Source: Jaltomata sinuosa
Lineage: Eukaryota; Streptophyta; Magnoliopsida; Solanales; Solanaceae
DNA length: 64,000 nucleotides
Assembly (NCBI GenBank): GCA_003996215.1
Contig: QJPP01007525.1
Coordinates: 186,001-250,000 of the forward strand
Direction: 5' to 3'
Shown in pieces: positions 1-12,333 of the stretch (position 1 is the first letter of the stretch; each line of letters opens with the position of its first letter). Made by a program: the position numbers and the translations under genes. A model generated the notes under the pieces. That model was not told the origin of the DNA. It saw only the letters and a list, made by a program, of their open reading frames with translations, and did not search any database.

Positions 1-1
1 T

Positions 2-160
2 CCTGATGCTAGTACTCATGCTTTGTTAGTGGGTTCCACTGTGGAAGATGAAATAGATACCAAAAAGCCTTCCTGTGACAAGTTTACCACACACGATACT
101 GTTGGCAATATACTTGCTGAGGGCCTCGGGAAATTTGATGGACATGACTACAGATTATAA
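2..160 (+). CDS. C-terminal end of an unidentified protein (partial)
   Basis: An open frame enters from the left edge and runs 52 codons to a TAA at 158-160. The deduced tail is acidic, then ends in the residues ILAEGLGKFDGHDYRL. No start or splice acceptor lies inside the window, so this is either the last exon or part of it. I do not recognise the family. Support is limited to an open frame with normal codon use at the edge of the window, followed by AT-rich sequence that looks like a 3' untranslated region. It could be a chance frame. Confidence 0.4.
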   Translation, partial: PDASTHALLVGSTVEDEIDTKKPSCDKFTTHDTVGNILAEGLGKFDGHDYRL

Positions 161-2121
161 TGCTAATTGGTATCTTGTTCCAGCAATCAATCTGGCAGAT
201 TGGTGCATAAATATATATGCCGTCTAAAGAAAATTATGATGTATAAGGGCTTATCTCGTGGTTTTTGCTCATCATCTCTGTTCTCCAAATCATCCATTAG
301 ATACCTGTTTCAATTTTGAAGGACTCATCAATTTTTCAAAGCACACCTAGAAGTAAGTTTTTCTGTTATTTTATTTCTTGCATTTCTTGTAAACCTTACA
401 CATACTTTGATGTTTCAATAACTCTATAAAGTGAATCCCTTTAGTTCTACTTTAATTATTAGTAATCTGAAGATGGCATTACCTTCTCTAAGGGGTTATA
501 CTGTTTATCATACTTTAGGAAGTTATGTCTTCTGATAGTTAAACTATAAAAGGAAAGCTTTTATGGTAGTTCGGAGTTTATCCGACTACATTTTAAAAAT
601 TTAATTCCCAATATGTGCATTGCGTTGCTACATTATCCTTTACAAAAGAGATGTTTGAGAATGTTAAAGTTAAATCTCAAATTGATCTTTCAAAGATGAG
701 AACAACTGAATTGCAGTTAGAACAGTAGATTCCCTTTAATTTGCACTTTTGTGAGATGAAAGCACCACCTAAAATGTACAATTAAAAATTTAATCTGTCC
801 TACTTATAAGAATTTTAATGCTACTTTTAAGCCTATCAACAATTAAATTATCTAAATGTGATATATCCCTTCACTTTTGTAATCTGATATATTACTCAAA
901 GCCAATTTTTTTCTTATTGTATTACGCTCAAGTAGGAGGGCGGAAAAAGATTTCTGCCACATGTTGGACTTGTATTGATATGATGCAAATCTCATTTAGT
1001 CTTGCTGGAACTAATAGCTGAATGGCTGAATATTATATCCATTATGCAGTGACAGTGAAAGCTAGCTTAACATCCCGTGTTTAGCATTCCTATCAGCAGG
1101 GATGAGTTGTAATATGCATTTCTCGCTCTTTTGGCTAAGATCAAGTGTAGTATCTGCTTGCACCCTCGTTAACTAGTACATCAGCACAGCTAACGGGTGG
1201 CGGATAACTCTATCCACCAAGACTTAGATGGACAGAAATTACCTAATATTTTTGCCTCTGTTGCAGTGGAGGGGAATAGTACACGATCAATATTAAGGTT
1301 ACTTGTGTCACATGCTGAGCATCTATGTAGTTGTAGAAATTGAGAAATATGTGCTCAGCTCCCTTTAATGAAGCTTAATCATGTGCTGCTCAGTGCAATT
1401 TTCTGTTGGAAGGCACGAGATATGCCCAGCTCTTTACATTCTCTCAGTATCCTGCTCTCTGCTCAAGGAAGTCAAAGCTCACTTAGAAGGAATAAGAAGG
1501 AAGATCAGGGACACTGCTAAACTTAGTCAACGCATTCACGCGAGCTGTGACCAAGATATAGTTAAAATACCTGCTCCATTTTGAGTTGTAAATTTGTTTT
1601 ATAAGTCCACTCTGCATAGTAAGTTGTGTGGTTACTAGCTTTCTTGTTTTACCTATTTCGCAAAGCTCACCATGTATACCGGGAGCTTACACCTCCAACA
1701 TTGTACTCAAAATACAAATGAATGAATGAGCTTGGTTCTTCTCACTTTCAATTATCTTGTCTTGACAATATAGATAAGCTGAAAAACTTACCAATTGTGC
1801 TACATAATTTTTTTTGTCAAAACCGGTGCTCAATAAAATAGAATCACATAAATCAAAGGGAGGAATATTGATGACATGATGATCATATGTTGGTTATTAA
1901 ATCAGTTAATCAACCACATATCATCTCAATCTATTTATGTCGGATTTTAATATGTTGATCAAGCTTTTGAGAGGTCAAAAGTGTTTTTTTCATTTTTAAT
2001 TAAGTTTTTGGGAGAAAATAAGGGAATTCTTATGAAAGCTTTATTACGCTTTTTAAGGGTGCTTTAAATTTATTACGGTCTATAACTTATTATTACATTT
2101 AATAGCTGATTACTTAATAAA
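161..2121. other. Intergenic or 3' UTR sequence, no gene recognised
   Basis: AT-rich sequence with only short frames. A possible splice acceptor (TTGCAG) sits near 1261-1266, so part of this could be an untranslated exon of the gene on the left. Nothing else can be assigned. The last five bases, ATAAA (2117-2121), are the left target-site duplication of the copia element that follows. Confidence 0.5.
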
Positions 2122-2505
2122 TGTTGTAAAATCAAGAACAAAAGAACAATAATATAAACAAGAAATATAGAGAAGATATGAGAGATCAAGAGAGGAGAGC
2201 TTTTCTTATTCTTCCAAGTATCAAGTGTTTCTCAAGCTTTTTAAGTGTTTACAATATGAACCATTATACCTCTATTTATAGTGTTCATAGAGGCATACAA
2301 AAGGTTGTCACTAATATGCCATTAATCATTGATATAAAGGAGGAGGTTATGGAGGTGGAAGGTTACAAGATTAATGGTGACAAATAGGGAGGTTATCTTC
2401 ATAATAGAGGGAAGTAATGGGTGTAGAGGTTACTACACATTATGGAGAATATTGGTGGGACTAATTTCTTAGGAGTTATGGACATCCACATAATATTTCA
2501 TAACA
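2122..2505 (-). repeat. 3' LTR of the copia element
   Basis: 384 bp, TG...CA ends, adjacent to the polypurine tract at 2506-2516 on the internal side. Matches 10141-10524 over its whole length with about 14 substitutions and no length change. Confidence 0.92.
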
Positions 2506-2530
2506 CTCCCCCTTGGATGTCCATAGATGA

Positions 2531-2705
2531 TGTGCCTCGTTAAAACCTTACTAGGAAAAATCATGTGGGAAAAAATTCCAGTGAAGGAAAAAGAGTACAC
2601 ATATCTTGTAATACGCGTTGTTTGCTGCCTCGTTAAAAACCTTGCCAGGAAAATTCATTGGGACAAAACCTAGGCCAAGGAAAAAAGAGTGCAACACGTA
2701 TTTAC
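2531..2705. repeat. Two imperfect copies of a roughly 95-bp unit beside the 3' LTR
   Basis: The motif TGCCTCGTTAAAA followed by CCTT(A/G)C(T/C)AGGAAAA and an AAGGAAAAAGAGT block occurs at about 2531-2600 and again at about 2627-2695. It lies in the 3' untranslated end of the copia element, outside the coding remnants. Its role is unknown. Confidence 0.6.
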
Positions 2706-5700
2706 TCTTCCTGACAAAGACATCACTTAATCTTGTAGATAATACATTCCAATCCAGCTTCTCAAAGTGTTGGATCGACAATGCCTCCGTCAAATATTTC
2801 ACCAAATTGAGCAAAATAGTTCTTTGCTGAAATATACTTTGTTTTGTCTTCTTCGATATATTCTTCTTTCAATTGAGCTATGCAAGAAGCATCATCTTCA
2901 TATAATATTGCAACCTCCATCTCAAAGAAAAACACATACTTCTTATGTGTAGAGTTACTTGCTTTATAAGTTGCTAGTAGTTTTCTTTGACTTGAATAAA
3001 TATCAATCATTGACTGTCTTGTAGAATATAATAATATGACAATAGCCGCACATGCAAATAGAGAACTTTCGTATAATCAAACGCTTTGCAGATCAAATAA
3101 TCTCCTGCATTTGCATATCCAATAAACCTTTGACAATATTGGTTAGAAATAATAAATTCATATCAATATTTGATTTCATTCAAATATCTCCACATAAAAG
3201 TGAAGCTATGTCTTTCATGCATATTTGTAAAAAATATTATCTCATATATAGAAATAGCACGATACATAAGTGCATCAATTGCACTAAAATGTGGTACTTT
3301 CTAACCATTTTCATGAGATCAAAATTGACCTTGCTTTATTTCTAGTGATATCACAATCATTGGGGTACTCAATGAAATCACTTTAAAACTTTTTGAATCC
3401 TTCAAGGATTTTCATACAATCTTTACTGTCTAGCTAGACATAACAACCATTCTTTATACGCATTCAACTTTTTCATCTATTGCTAGATTGAAAGAAACCT
3501 CATTGCATCCACCAATAGGAGAATACATCTCCAAACAATAATGCCAGGACCTGACATTATACTTTAGTCTATAGACTAAGTCCAGACTATCACTTTTCAA
3601 GTGAAATAAATTCATCAATTGCGTATTTTATCTGGCCAATAATTTATCTGTTCATACTGCTTGACAGATTTAAATTCAAGATCCCCATTATCATTTATAA
3701 TGGTGAGCGCTACATTATATAAAAAAATACCATCGACGGTCATTTTGACATCGATTCCAATACGACATAACTTATCGATATCTCTTCATTTTTCATCATT
3801 TTCAGGTACCTGAACCTTTGCCAAGGTTTTATGAAGTGTTATGTCACAGTGCTCTTTTAAAGCACTTGCCTCATTATCATGACCATTTTTATCATTTGCT
3901 CCTCTCCTTCTTTAAGGAGTTTTACGTTTGGAATCGATTGGTCTATCACGCTTCAAGTGTGCCATAGACTCTGTCCTTCAAGGACTTCTCATTAGAGCAT
4001 TTCAACTAAATTATATCATAGGGTCAGCAAATACATCTGACAATGAATTTGCAATATTTTGCAACTGAATTATCTCTTGAACTTCAAGTTCATATTTTTT
4101 TTACGAGGATCTAGATAATTCATTCCATTCATTTCAGCTATTAATCATATCTCCCCCTAATGTTAGGAAATCTAACATTCATCCCAACCTTATTTGAAAA
4201 TTCATTTTTGTGCGTGGTGGAGCAATTAAATCAAATACCGCACATTTAAGTTTTAGATGAAATATTTGGCTCCTGACCCTGAACCAATAATATAGGGGAA
4301 TCTTATTGGCTTGATGCATATAATTGTTGCTGCATTAAAATAACGTCTCATACCAATTTTATTTTATTTTTGAGAGATTTGTTCTCATAACCAATGGGTT
4401 TAGCTATAATTGGAGGCATACAATTTCTGCTAAACCAACCAACATTATCAACTTTTATAGTTTAGAAGCATGCTCTTAATTTAACAATTTGAGCAAACAG
4501 CCTTGCAAAAATCAAATTGCAAGTTGATAGTAAAGCGTATGTGACCAACCATAGATGTATCTCATTTCATAGTAAACGGTTCACATGGCAGGTGCACGGT
4601 CCCATATTCACCTTTTTATATGTTCTAAAAATTCATGGGATACAATCCCAACCTTAGCTGGTATGTGATCAATTCACAAAAACAAGCAGCACAAGAGAAT
4701 TCGTGAAGAATTTCTATTTCTTCAATTTATAACGACATGAATTCTCAAATATTTTTGCATCATATATGAATCGGGATGGTCAACCGATCATGCCAACTTA
4801 TATATTTTCTGTAAACTTTTAGTTTACTATCACATGTGATTCCATCACCATATTCGTGTACTAAAAATATGAGAAAAAAAGGGTAATCTTTCACAAACAT
4901 TTATAACCCTCTTTGATTGTAGTAATATGAGATATTAAATCTTCCTATAATTTATAGTCTTAGTGTAATTAAATATTGGCCAATGCCTTTGAAACTCAAT
5001 AAGTTTCTTTTGAGACTTACTACAATTCATTCCTCCAAATAATAATACATTAGCTTTTTCAAAGCTATCAAATACTTGTATAGTATCTCATATTCTAAAA
5101 TACCACACATGTGGTGAACATCTCCTTTAAGGAGAAAATTATATGTACCCAACCAATGACAAATTTTGTGTATCCACACAATAACATTCAATTTTGGTCA
5201 TAACCACAACCCTTTGAATGAAAGAATTATTTCTTTCTTTTGTCATTCGGTAGTTCATAATAAACATACCACAATATTTGTGTAAGACTTATTTCTTGTT
5301 TTTATTATTTGGTGATCCATGATAAGACATACCATAATATTTGTGATGTACTAAAAGTACTTGATCAATGACCGTTAATATCAAAATGTCTTTTTCTCTC
5401 AAACCTCCCGTAGAGGTGAGTTATGGTATTAATTGAACCATACATGAGCATGTCCTTATTCATAATCTTTATAACATATTAAAAGATTAATTTTCAAGAA
5501 TGGCCGAGCATTGCAATGCTTATAACAAGTCACATTCTCTTCAAGGAATGGACTATAATCTTATATATATATGCTTCATAAATTTGCATTAGAAGCTCAT
5601 TATCATGCCTTAACATTTATCATATTTATATGATTCACCTCAACATCACTTTGAAAGATAAAGGGCACCACCATTTTATTTTCTTTTATTTTGATGGAGG

Positions 5701-7547
5701 ATTTATAAAATTTACCAAATTAGGTCCACAAAAATTGCATGTCAAAATGACCTTTCATATCATTTTGATGGCAAAAAGTACCTTCACGTTTTGAAGGACT
5801 AAATGGAGAACGTAACTCATATTGTTCTTCCCTTTTATTATTATCACAATGATGACCAACGTTTTGTCCTTTGTCACGCCCACGTTCATTTATACAATAA
5901 TAATAGTGATTTGATCATCTTCCAGACTTATCATATATTGCTACCACATTCAATTCATGGAATGGAGCATATTCAATGGGACGGACTTCACAATTTTTAT
6001 CAAGAGCATATCAATTTGCTCAGTCATCATTATATTGTAAATATATTGCGTTGAACTTGAATCCAACGCCTTACCCATATGTTTGGCCATATTTTGTGAG
6101 ATTTGAAATCAACTATCACAATGATGACTACTTTTTTTTCTTTACGTTCATATTCATACATTCAATCACATGTCTTTTTTCAGACATATTATGCGTTGCT
6201 GTTGTTAACACCCAATTTTGACCTGATATTTTTCAAGTTAATATTTTAAATCTTTTATTCGTTAAATTGCACAGAATATAATTTTTCTCATATTTTTCAA
6301 TGTTAATACAATTTATTAATAATTATCCTCACTTTTGAACATATTGAGATTTTTATCAAATTTTATTCATTTTAGTTAATTTTAATTATCGTTAATTTTT
6401 GTTACAATCATTTTTCCATAAATAAATATTATTTAATTTTATTGAATCATCAATTGTTTAGTTTTTACACCGTCCATTAATACATAAAGGTGGAAAAGAT
6501 ATTTTTTACACAGATAAATAAATAGCACATGATTTTGGGTAAATCATAATTTTGAGTACATGATTTTGAGCACACAATTTTTGATAGCCCATGGTTTTGT
6601 TTTGACACCTAAATGATTTAGGATTTTAAAAGTTTTTTATAAAGTGTCTCATACACACTACACATTCCTTACCGGTGGAAATTTCCCAAATTTGAAAACC
6701 TAAAAATTGTCTCTCCTTTCCCTTTCAAGAAACAGCCAGCCACCACCCCACCGGATTCCGGTGAACTCCGGCAAAGAGCCACTAACACCATCACAACACA
6801 ACCAAAAAGCAGTCTCCTCTCTCCAGTCCCAACTCCCAACTCCGAAAAACAGCTCCAACCCACCGCCTCTCTCTTTCCCTTGCACTGCTCCGACGAGCAA
6901 CAACCAGACCACCCTCAAATCCATCGAACCCACAAAACCCCATAGCTCCGACCAACCTTTCCCCTTTCCCCATTTTCCCGGCAAACCACCACACACCACC
7001 ACCGCTGCTCACCTCTCTCCTCTTCTCCCCCACCCTCTGTTTCTTCTCCTTCACCAAACCACCACCGGAGCTCCGTCAGAGAAAACAACTCTGCTACACC
7101 ACCACAAACCCCACTGTTCTTCGCCGCCTCGCCTCCGTTCACCACCACTGCTCCGTGCTCCGGCCAACACCAACAAAACCCCAACACCTCCTCTTCAACT
7201 ACCAGATCCACGAAACCAGACCCCATCACACGAACACCACCATATACCTCCACTGCTCCACCAGACGAGCTGGCTGGAGCTCCGATTGGCAAAACCAGTC
7301 AAACAATCAGCTCCGGCGAAACAGCAACGCACCAACCACCGCTGCTCACCCATCTCTGTCACGCCATGATGCTAGCTCAGATCATAACTCCGGCGAACAA
7401 CCAACAAAGCCGGCGTGTTTTATTGTTTCTCCGGCGAATTTCATAGACGTCGGTGAATTCTAACTCCTTCTGTATGTGTACTGTTTTACTTTAGCTATTT
7501 TGGGTATTGTTTGACTTTGTTGTGCATTATGGTTTTGATTTTTAATA

Positions 7548-7781
7548 CTCCCTCTGTCTTATGTATAGCATACTTTGACTTCACATGATGTTTAAGAAAT
7601 AAAAAAACTTTTAAAATTTATAATTTAAAATAATCTTTGAATATTTATGTGTTTGTAAATTATTTCATTAAGGTTAAAAGAGAAATTTCAAAGTTAAAAT
7701 TATTCTAATTATAGAAAGGTAACATTTTTTTTGGGACGGATTGAAAAAAAATGTGTGTCACATGAAATGAGGCGGAGGGAT
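7548..7781. mobile_element. Stowaway-type MITE
   Basis: About 234 bp bounded by TA dinucleotides (7546-7547 and 7782-7783). The left end CTCCCTCTGTCTTAT and the complement of the right end ATCCCTCCGCCTCAT form the terminal inverted repeats typical of Stowaway elements. It is nested in the solo LTR and has no coding capacity. Confidence 0.75.
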
Positions 7782-7788
7782 TATTAAT

Positions 7789-8048
7789 TTTACACTATTT
7801 TGATTTTTTTCTAGTAACTGTTTGATTTCATAGCAATATATCATGTTATTCTCTTTTATTATTGGTTGGTTCTATTTTGTAATGGGTCTAGATAATACCT
7901 TGCCATTTTTGTTATTTAATTTTACACTATTTTGATTTTTTCTAGTAACTGTTTGATTTCATAGCAATATATCACGTTATTCTCTTTTATTATTGGTTGT
8001 TTCTATTTTGTAATGGGTCTAGATAATACCTTGCCATTTTTGTTATTT
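7789..8048. repeat. Tandem duplication, unit about 130 bp
   Basis: Two nearly identical copies start at 7789 and 7921, each beginning TTTACACTATTTTGATTTTT and containing GTAATGGGTCTAGATAATAC. They lie inside the solo LTR. Confidence 0.85.
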
Positions 8049-8094
8049 TTTTGGCATTTTTTAACTTATATTGAATAAATAGTTGTATATTTAA

Positions 8095-8340
8095 TTGGCC
8101 AATGATAAAAAAAATTCGTCGGATTTTCGAGGCCTCCCCATAATAAAAGATGGATGTTATTTTGAGTTCGATCATTTTATATCGAATCTCAATTTATTGG
8201 CCAATGATAAAATCTTTCCGTTGAATTTTCGAGGCCTCCCCATAATAAAAGACGGATGTTATTTTGAGTTTGATCATTTTATATTGAATCTCAATTTATT
8301 GGACGATGAAGAAATTATCATCGATTTCCAAGGCCTCCAT
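8095..8340. repeat. Tandem repeat, 102-bp unit, about 2.4 copies
   Basis: Units start at 8095, 8197 and 8299 with TTGGCCAATG or TTGGACGATG and share CGAGGCCTCCCCATAATAAA. The unit length of 102 bp is a multiple of three, so one frame (8095-8349) stays open through the repeats. Its LTR location makes coding unlikely. Confidence 0.85.
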
Positions 8341-8472
8341 TGTATATAAGACAAGTTTTATTTTTCTTTGTTATTTTATTAATTCATTTTGGTAAATATT
8401 CGTTCATTACTAACACTTTTACTAAGTGTGTTTACAGGTACACGGATTTGCTTTCCGAAGAAGATATTCGAA

Positions 8473-8745
8473 TTAAAATTCAAAGATGTTGTAATATTCT
8501 TTATTGTATTTATTCATTTTTAGCTAACGATAGGCAAATATTAGGCCGTTTCGTAAAAACTTTTCCTTATATTTTTCGAGTTTTGGAGTCTTTTTCTCTA
8601 ACTCGAAAGAATAAATTCAAAGACATTGTAATATTTTTATTTGTATTTATTCATTTTTAGCTAACGATAGGCAAATATTAGGCCGTTTCGTAAAAAAAAT
8701 TTCCTTATATTCTTCGAGTTTTGGAGAGTCATTTTCTCTAGTTCT
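8473..8745. repeat. Tandem duplication, unit about 137 bp
   Basis: Both copies contain TAGCTAACGATAGGCAAATA (8521 and 8658) followed by TTAGGCCGTTTCGTAAAAA. This is the third local duplication inside the solo LTR. Confidence 0.85.
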
Positions 8746-10140
8746 GAAGAATCGGGACATTTATTTTATCTCCTCCTCAATTGAAAAAATGAATTCAGTC
8801 GGGAATCATCGTTGTGGATTTTGAAGGATGCCTAATCCCTTCCCTTCGGAATAACTTGAACCCTTACCTAGAATCTAACTGGTTTCGTAGACTAAAAATT
8901 ATTCAATTGTTAACAAGGTTTTCTAATTATCCTAAAATTAGGTGGCGACTCTCATTCTCTTTCTTTCTCTAAATTATTTTATTTTAAACTATTAATTATT
9001 TTTTGAGAGTCCCAAAGTTGTGTCCTATCGGACGTAACAGCTACGACATTCACATAAGAGAATCGAGCAAATCTATTGGGTGAATTTCATGACTTTTCAT
9101 CAAAAGTGTAGTGTTTTGCCTTGGTCATCATTGTATCATCACTATGGTGCATTAAGACTTAAACTCAATGTCTTATCCATATAAAGGCGGCCATATATTG
9201 ACAATTTCTTATCCATATAAAGGTGTCTTAGACCATAAATCGGTGGGACTTGAACCCAAAATTTTATCATCATGGTGCACCAGATTCAAATCCGATGTAT
9301 TACCCTTTTGGTGCGATGAAACTTAAATTCATTGTCTTACCCTCAACCAATGATATAATAGGCCAATATGTAGCACATGACTTACCCTTGAGCCTTAACA
9401 AATATTACTACCATTTACGATTTTCAGTATCTCTTTATAGCCTCAATTTGAGTTAGAATCTTATCTTAAGTGTCCCTTCTAAGTCTGGCGGTAGTTCATA
9501 TGTTATGTTCTACGCTTACCTCTCTTTATTACCTGAAGGATATGCAAAATTCACGATGCTGCAAGCTGATACGCAATATAGTCATTTAGAGAGGTAATAG
9601 AGAAGGAGAACAAGAGCAAAGGCTCAAATTTTACCAACAAATTCAATGTGTAAACTCACTAATACATGTGTATAAAATATAATACCAGTAGAGTAAGAAA
9701 AAATATAACGTACAAGTTTATAATGTAATAGTCTATTATAACTGCACTAAAAATTTTTATTGAACACAAGAATGATTCTAATTATATACTAATAATATTA
9801 TTATCTCATCATAGAATTAACAGACATGCATGATAACTTAACTAGTCCTTTTTGTACTCTATAAATTATAAAAATATGTTAGTAACTAGTCTTCTTCATT
9901 TAATCATCAAATTGAGATGAACTTATTATCATAATCACATATCCAACAACAAATAAATTACAATTAGATGACTTAGGGACCGGTTGCAGAAACAAACCCA
10001 TACCTTCTCATAAACGAAATTTCTGGACAAAGATTATACCTTTTGGTTTTCTTGGTCTCCGAATGAGAAAGAATATTATTTAACTCCTTTAGGAAAAAGA
10101 TTAAGCCATCTCAATTGGTTGTGGCATCGTGCTGATAACG

Positions 10141-10524
10141 TGTTGTAAAATCAAGAACAAAAGAACAATAATATAAACAAGAAATATAGAGAAGATATGA
10201 GAGATCAAGAAAGGAGAGCTTTTCTTATTCTTCCAAGTATGAAGTGTTTCTCAAGCTTTTTAAGTGTTTACAATATGAACCATTATGCCTCTATTTATAG
10301 TGTTCATAGAGGCATACAAAAGGTTGTCACTAATATGACATTAACCATTGATATAAAGGAGGAGGTTATGGAGGTGGAATTTTACAAGATTAATGATGAT
10401 AAATAGGGAGGTTATCTTCATAATGAAGGAAAGTAATGGGTGTGGAGGTTACTACACATTATGGAGAATATTGGTGGGACTAATTTCTTAGGAGTTATGG
10501 ACATCGACATAATATTTCATAACA
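10141..10524 (-). repeat. 5' LTR of the copia element
   Basis: 384 bp, TG...CA ends, followed by the right target duplication ATAAA at 10525-10529. The internal flank, read on the minus strand, is CGTTATCAGCACGATG, in the position of a tRNA primer-binding site. I could not assign the tRNA. Confidence 0.92.
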
Positions 10525-10529
10525 ATAAA

Positions 10530-12333
10530 GTATATACTCTGCTTCTCCATGTTCCTTCTTCTCCTCCACTTTACTACTTCTCTCTTCTTCTTCTCCACTT
10601 TACTTCTTTTTCTCCATCCTTAAATCTCACTGTTTTTCCGATGAAATTCCATCATATCGCCACCAAACAACCATTCCTGCCACTGTACTACTCCATCTCC
10701 TCACTCCTGTTATAAATCTGAAAAATGCTCCGGCGAAAGAAACGAAACTCCGAGCTCCGATGAGCTTCACAAAATTCGGCGATGGCCAGTTCCTATTCTC
10801 GTGTCAATTTTATTTTATTTTATTTTCTAGGTTAAAACTCTGTTGGCGTTCAGATATCATTCCATAAAAAAAATCTATATGTATAGAGAGATCCCCTAGA
10901 TATACAGATAGAATAGATGTTCATGGATAGACTTCCATTGATTCTGAGTTTTTGGGCTGAAAAAGCTCGTCGATCCAAATGAATCATTCTTCTGGTCTCT
11001 CTTCGCTCCCCACCCCGAAACTGACCTGCGGCACAACGTCCATTCGCTTCGCGCGCGAAAAGGCAACGAAGTTCAGTTCATGAGACCGCAGCAGAGTGGA
11101 GCAGCCGCGACACTTCCAAACTGGATCTCGCTGGTGCCACCTAAACGGTAAGTAGGTGACGGATGTGTGACATTTGGAGTTGTCGTTCGTGCACATGTCC
11201 CCAATGGAAGAATGGGTGATCTGTTGCCCTGCGGATCATGGCCTTACCACTCGGTTCCCGATGGCCAGCGGGATATTTGGTATAGCAGCTCAGGTTCGTT
11301 TGTGCTGCGCGTTCCCGCTGGACTGGACACATGTTAGCTGATGATGATTCATCTTCAATAAATCCAACAAAGAGATTGTGGGCAATATGGATTATTGTGG
11401 TGTTGTTTGTTGATCACACCGGCGTCATGAGTTTGTCGGAAAAGACAAGGACGAAAAAAGCGGAATATGGTGGTAGTGATGGTGTTGTTTGCACCAAAAA
11501 AATGAGGGAAAAGGGAGTTTAGTGGCTGCTTTGGGGTTCTTCACCAGAGATGGAACAAAAATGGTGGGTGACGGTGGGACTGTGGTGGAGATGAGGGAGC
11601 TGGGAGGCGGCTATTTTGGAGATCCGCCGAAGTTTCTCCAGTAAGGGATGAATTGTGGTGATGGTGGTCGTTTATTTTTGGGTTGGTTGGTGGAATTATT
11701 GGTAGTCCGACAGTGGTATGGTGGTGGTGATTCACCGGAGAAGAAGAGGTGAAGCTTTTAAAGTTGTATTAAAGTTCTATTATAACTGTATTAAATATAA
11801 ATATAGTTGTAATACAATTCGAATTCAATATTATACATTATTATGAATTCGATAATTGTAATTCTAAAATATATATAATACATTTCTAACAACATAAACT
11901 AATTAAAATAGTACGAGAATATTTAAAATTCACATATAATATTTAGTATATATATGTATTAAAAATATTTTAGTTATGTATTCACCACGTGCATTGAAAC
12001 ATGCCTCTTTATATGAAATATATTGAATTTAAAATGTATTACAATTGTTGTTTATTATTTTCTTTATTAATGATGTTAAAAACGTATTATATCTGAATTT
12101 CAAACATTCAAATACTATTCAAATTAGTCTATGTGTTAGTATATTAAAATAGTGTTAGAAATGTATTATATATGTATTTAGTTGATTCTGCTATTTTTAG
12201 TAAAAAAAAAGTAAGGCTATAATCTGTAAGAGTAAAAGTTATACTATAATTCATAAATAAAGCTTTATAATACACTATCTATGTGAAAAGGTCGAAAATA
12301 AGTGCATTTGGGAAGCAACATAAACTATTTTTT
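10530..12333. other. Intergenic sequence with a G+C-rich island at about 10975-11345
   Basis: Most of this is AT-rich and holds no recognisable gene. CT-rich sequence (10536-10630) and GT-rich sequence (11395-11740) give only low-complexity frames. The island at about 10975-11345 is different: it is G+C-rich with sharp edges, and on the minus strand it carries overlapping open frames (10984-11196 and 11141-11332). Its composition resembles plant mitochondrial DNA, but I did not identify a mitochondrial gene in it. Confidence 0.45.

Larger units (their letters stand above)
6203..9039 (+). mobile_element. Probable Ty3/gypsy solo LTR nested in the copia element
   Basis: The segment begins TGTTAACACCCAATTTTGACC and ends GGACGTAACA, giving the TGT...ACA termini expected of an LTR. 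It breaks the gag remnant of the copia element. It contains AGGTGGCGACTC near its right end, a motif I associate with long Ogre/Tat-type LTRs of nightshades. The flanks GCTGT (6198-6202) and GCTAC (9040-9044) match at only three of five bases, so the target duplication is imperfect or eroded. No internal region, primer-binding site or coding domain is seen, hence a solo LTR of about 2.84 kb. An alternative is a short non-autonomous element. The C-rich stretch at 6710-7470 holds long proline-rich frames on both strands that I regard as non-coding leader sequence. Confidence 0.6.
2122..10524 (-). mobile_element. Full-length Ty1/copia-type LTR retrotransposon, coding region degenerate
   Basis: Two 384-bp direct repeats (2122-2505 and 10141-10524) begin TGTTGTAAAA and end TTTCATAACA. 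They are flanked by the same 5 bp, ATAAA (2117-2121 and 10525-10529). A polypurine tract (read on the minus strand as CCAAGGGGGAG) abuts the left LTR, so the element points leftward. By eye the LTRs differ at about 14 sites (3-4%). Copia signatures survive on the minus strand. At about 2820-2960 there is an RNase H region containing LYEDDASCIAQLKEEYIEED. A frame-shifted C-terminal stretch follows at 2700-2814 (LTEALSIQHFEKL). A decayed CCHC zinc knuckle and a Gly/Arg-rich gag segment lie near 5740-5890. Stops and frameshifts are frequent, so no functional polyprotein remains. A second element is inserted in gag (6203-9039). Confidence 0.9.

Noticed and set aside
818..1584. Two 67-codon open frames (818-1021 and 1381-1584)
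   Set aside because: No recognisable motif, no codon signal or splice context, and length expected by chance.
2551..2814. Small protein-coding gene on the minus strand
   Set aside because: It is the frame-shifted end of the copia reverse transcriptase/RNase H region and not a host gene.
6707..7369. 220-codon proline- and threonine-rich open frame on the plus strand, with long frames on the opposite strand
   Set aside because: Low-complexity C-rich sequence gives open frames on both strands, and it lies inside a probable LTR. No domain or conserved motif is visible.
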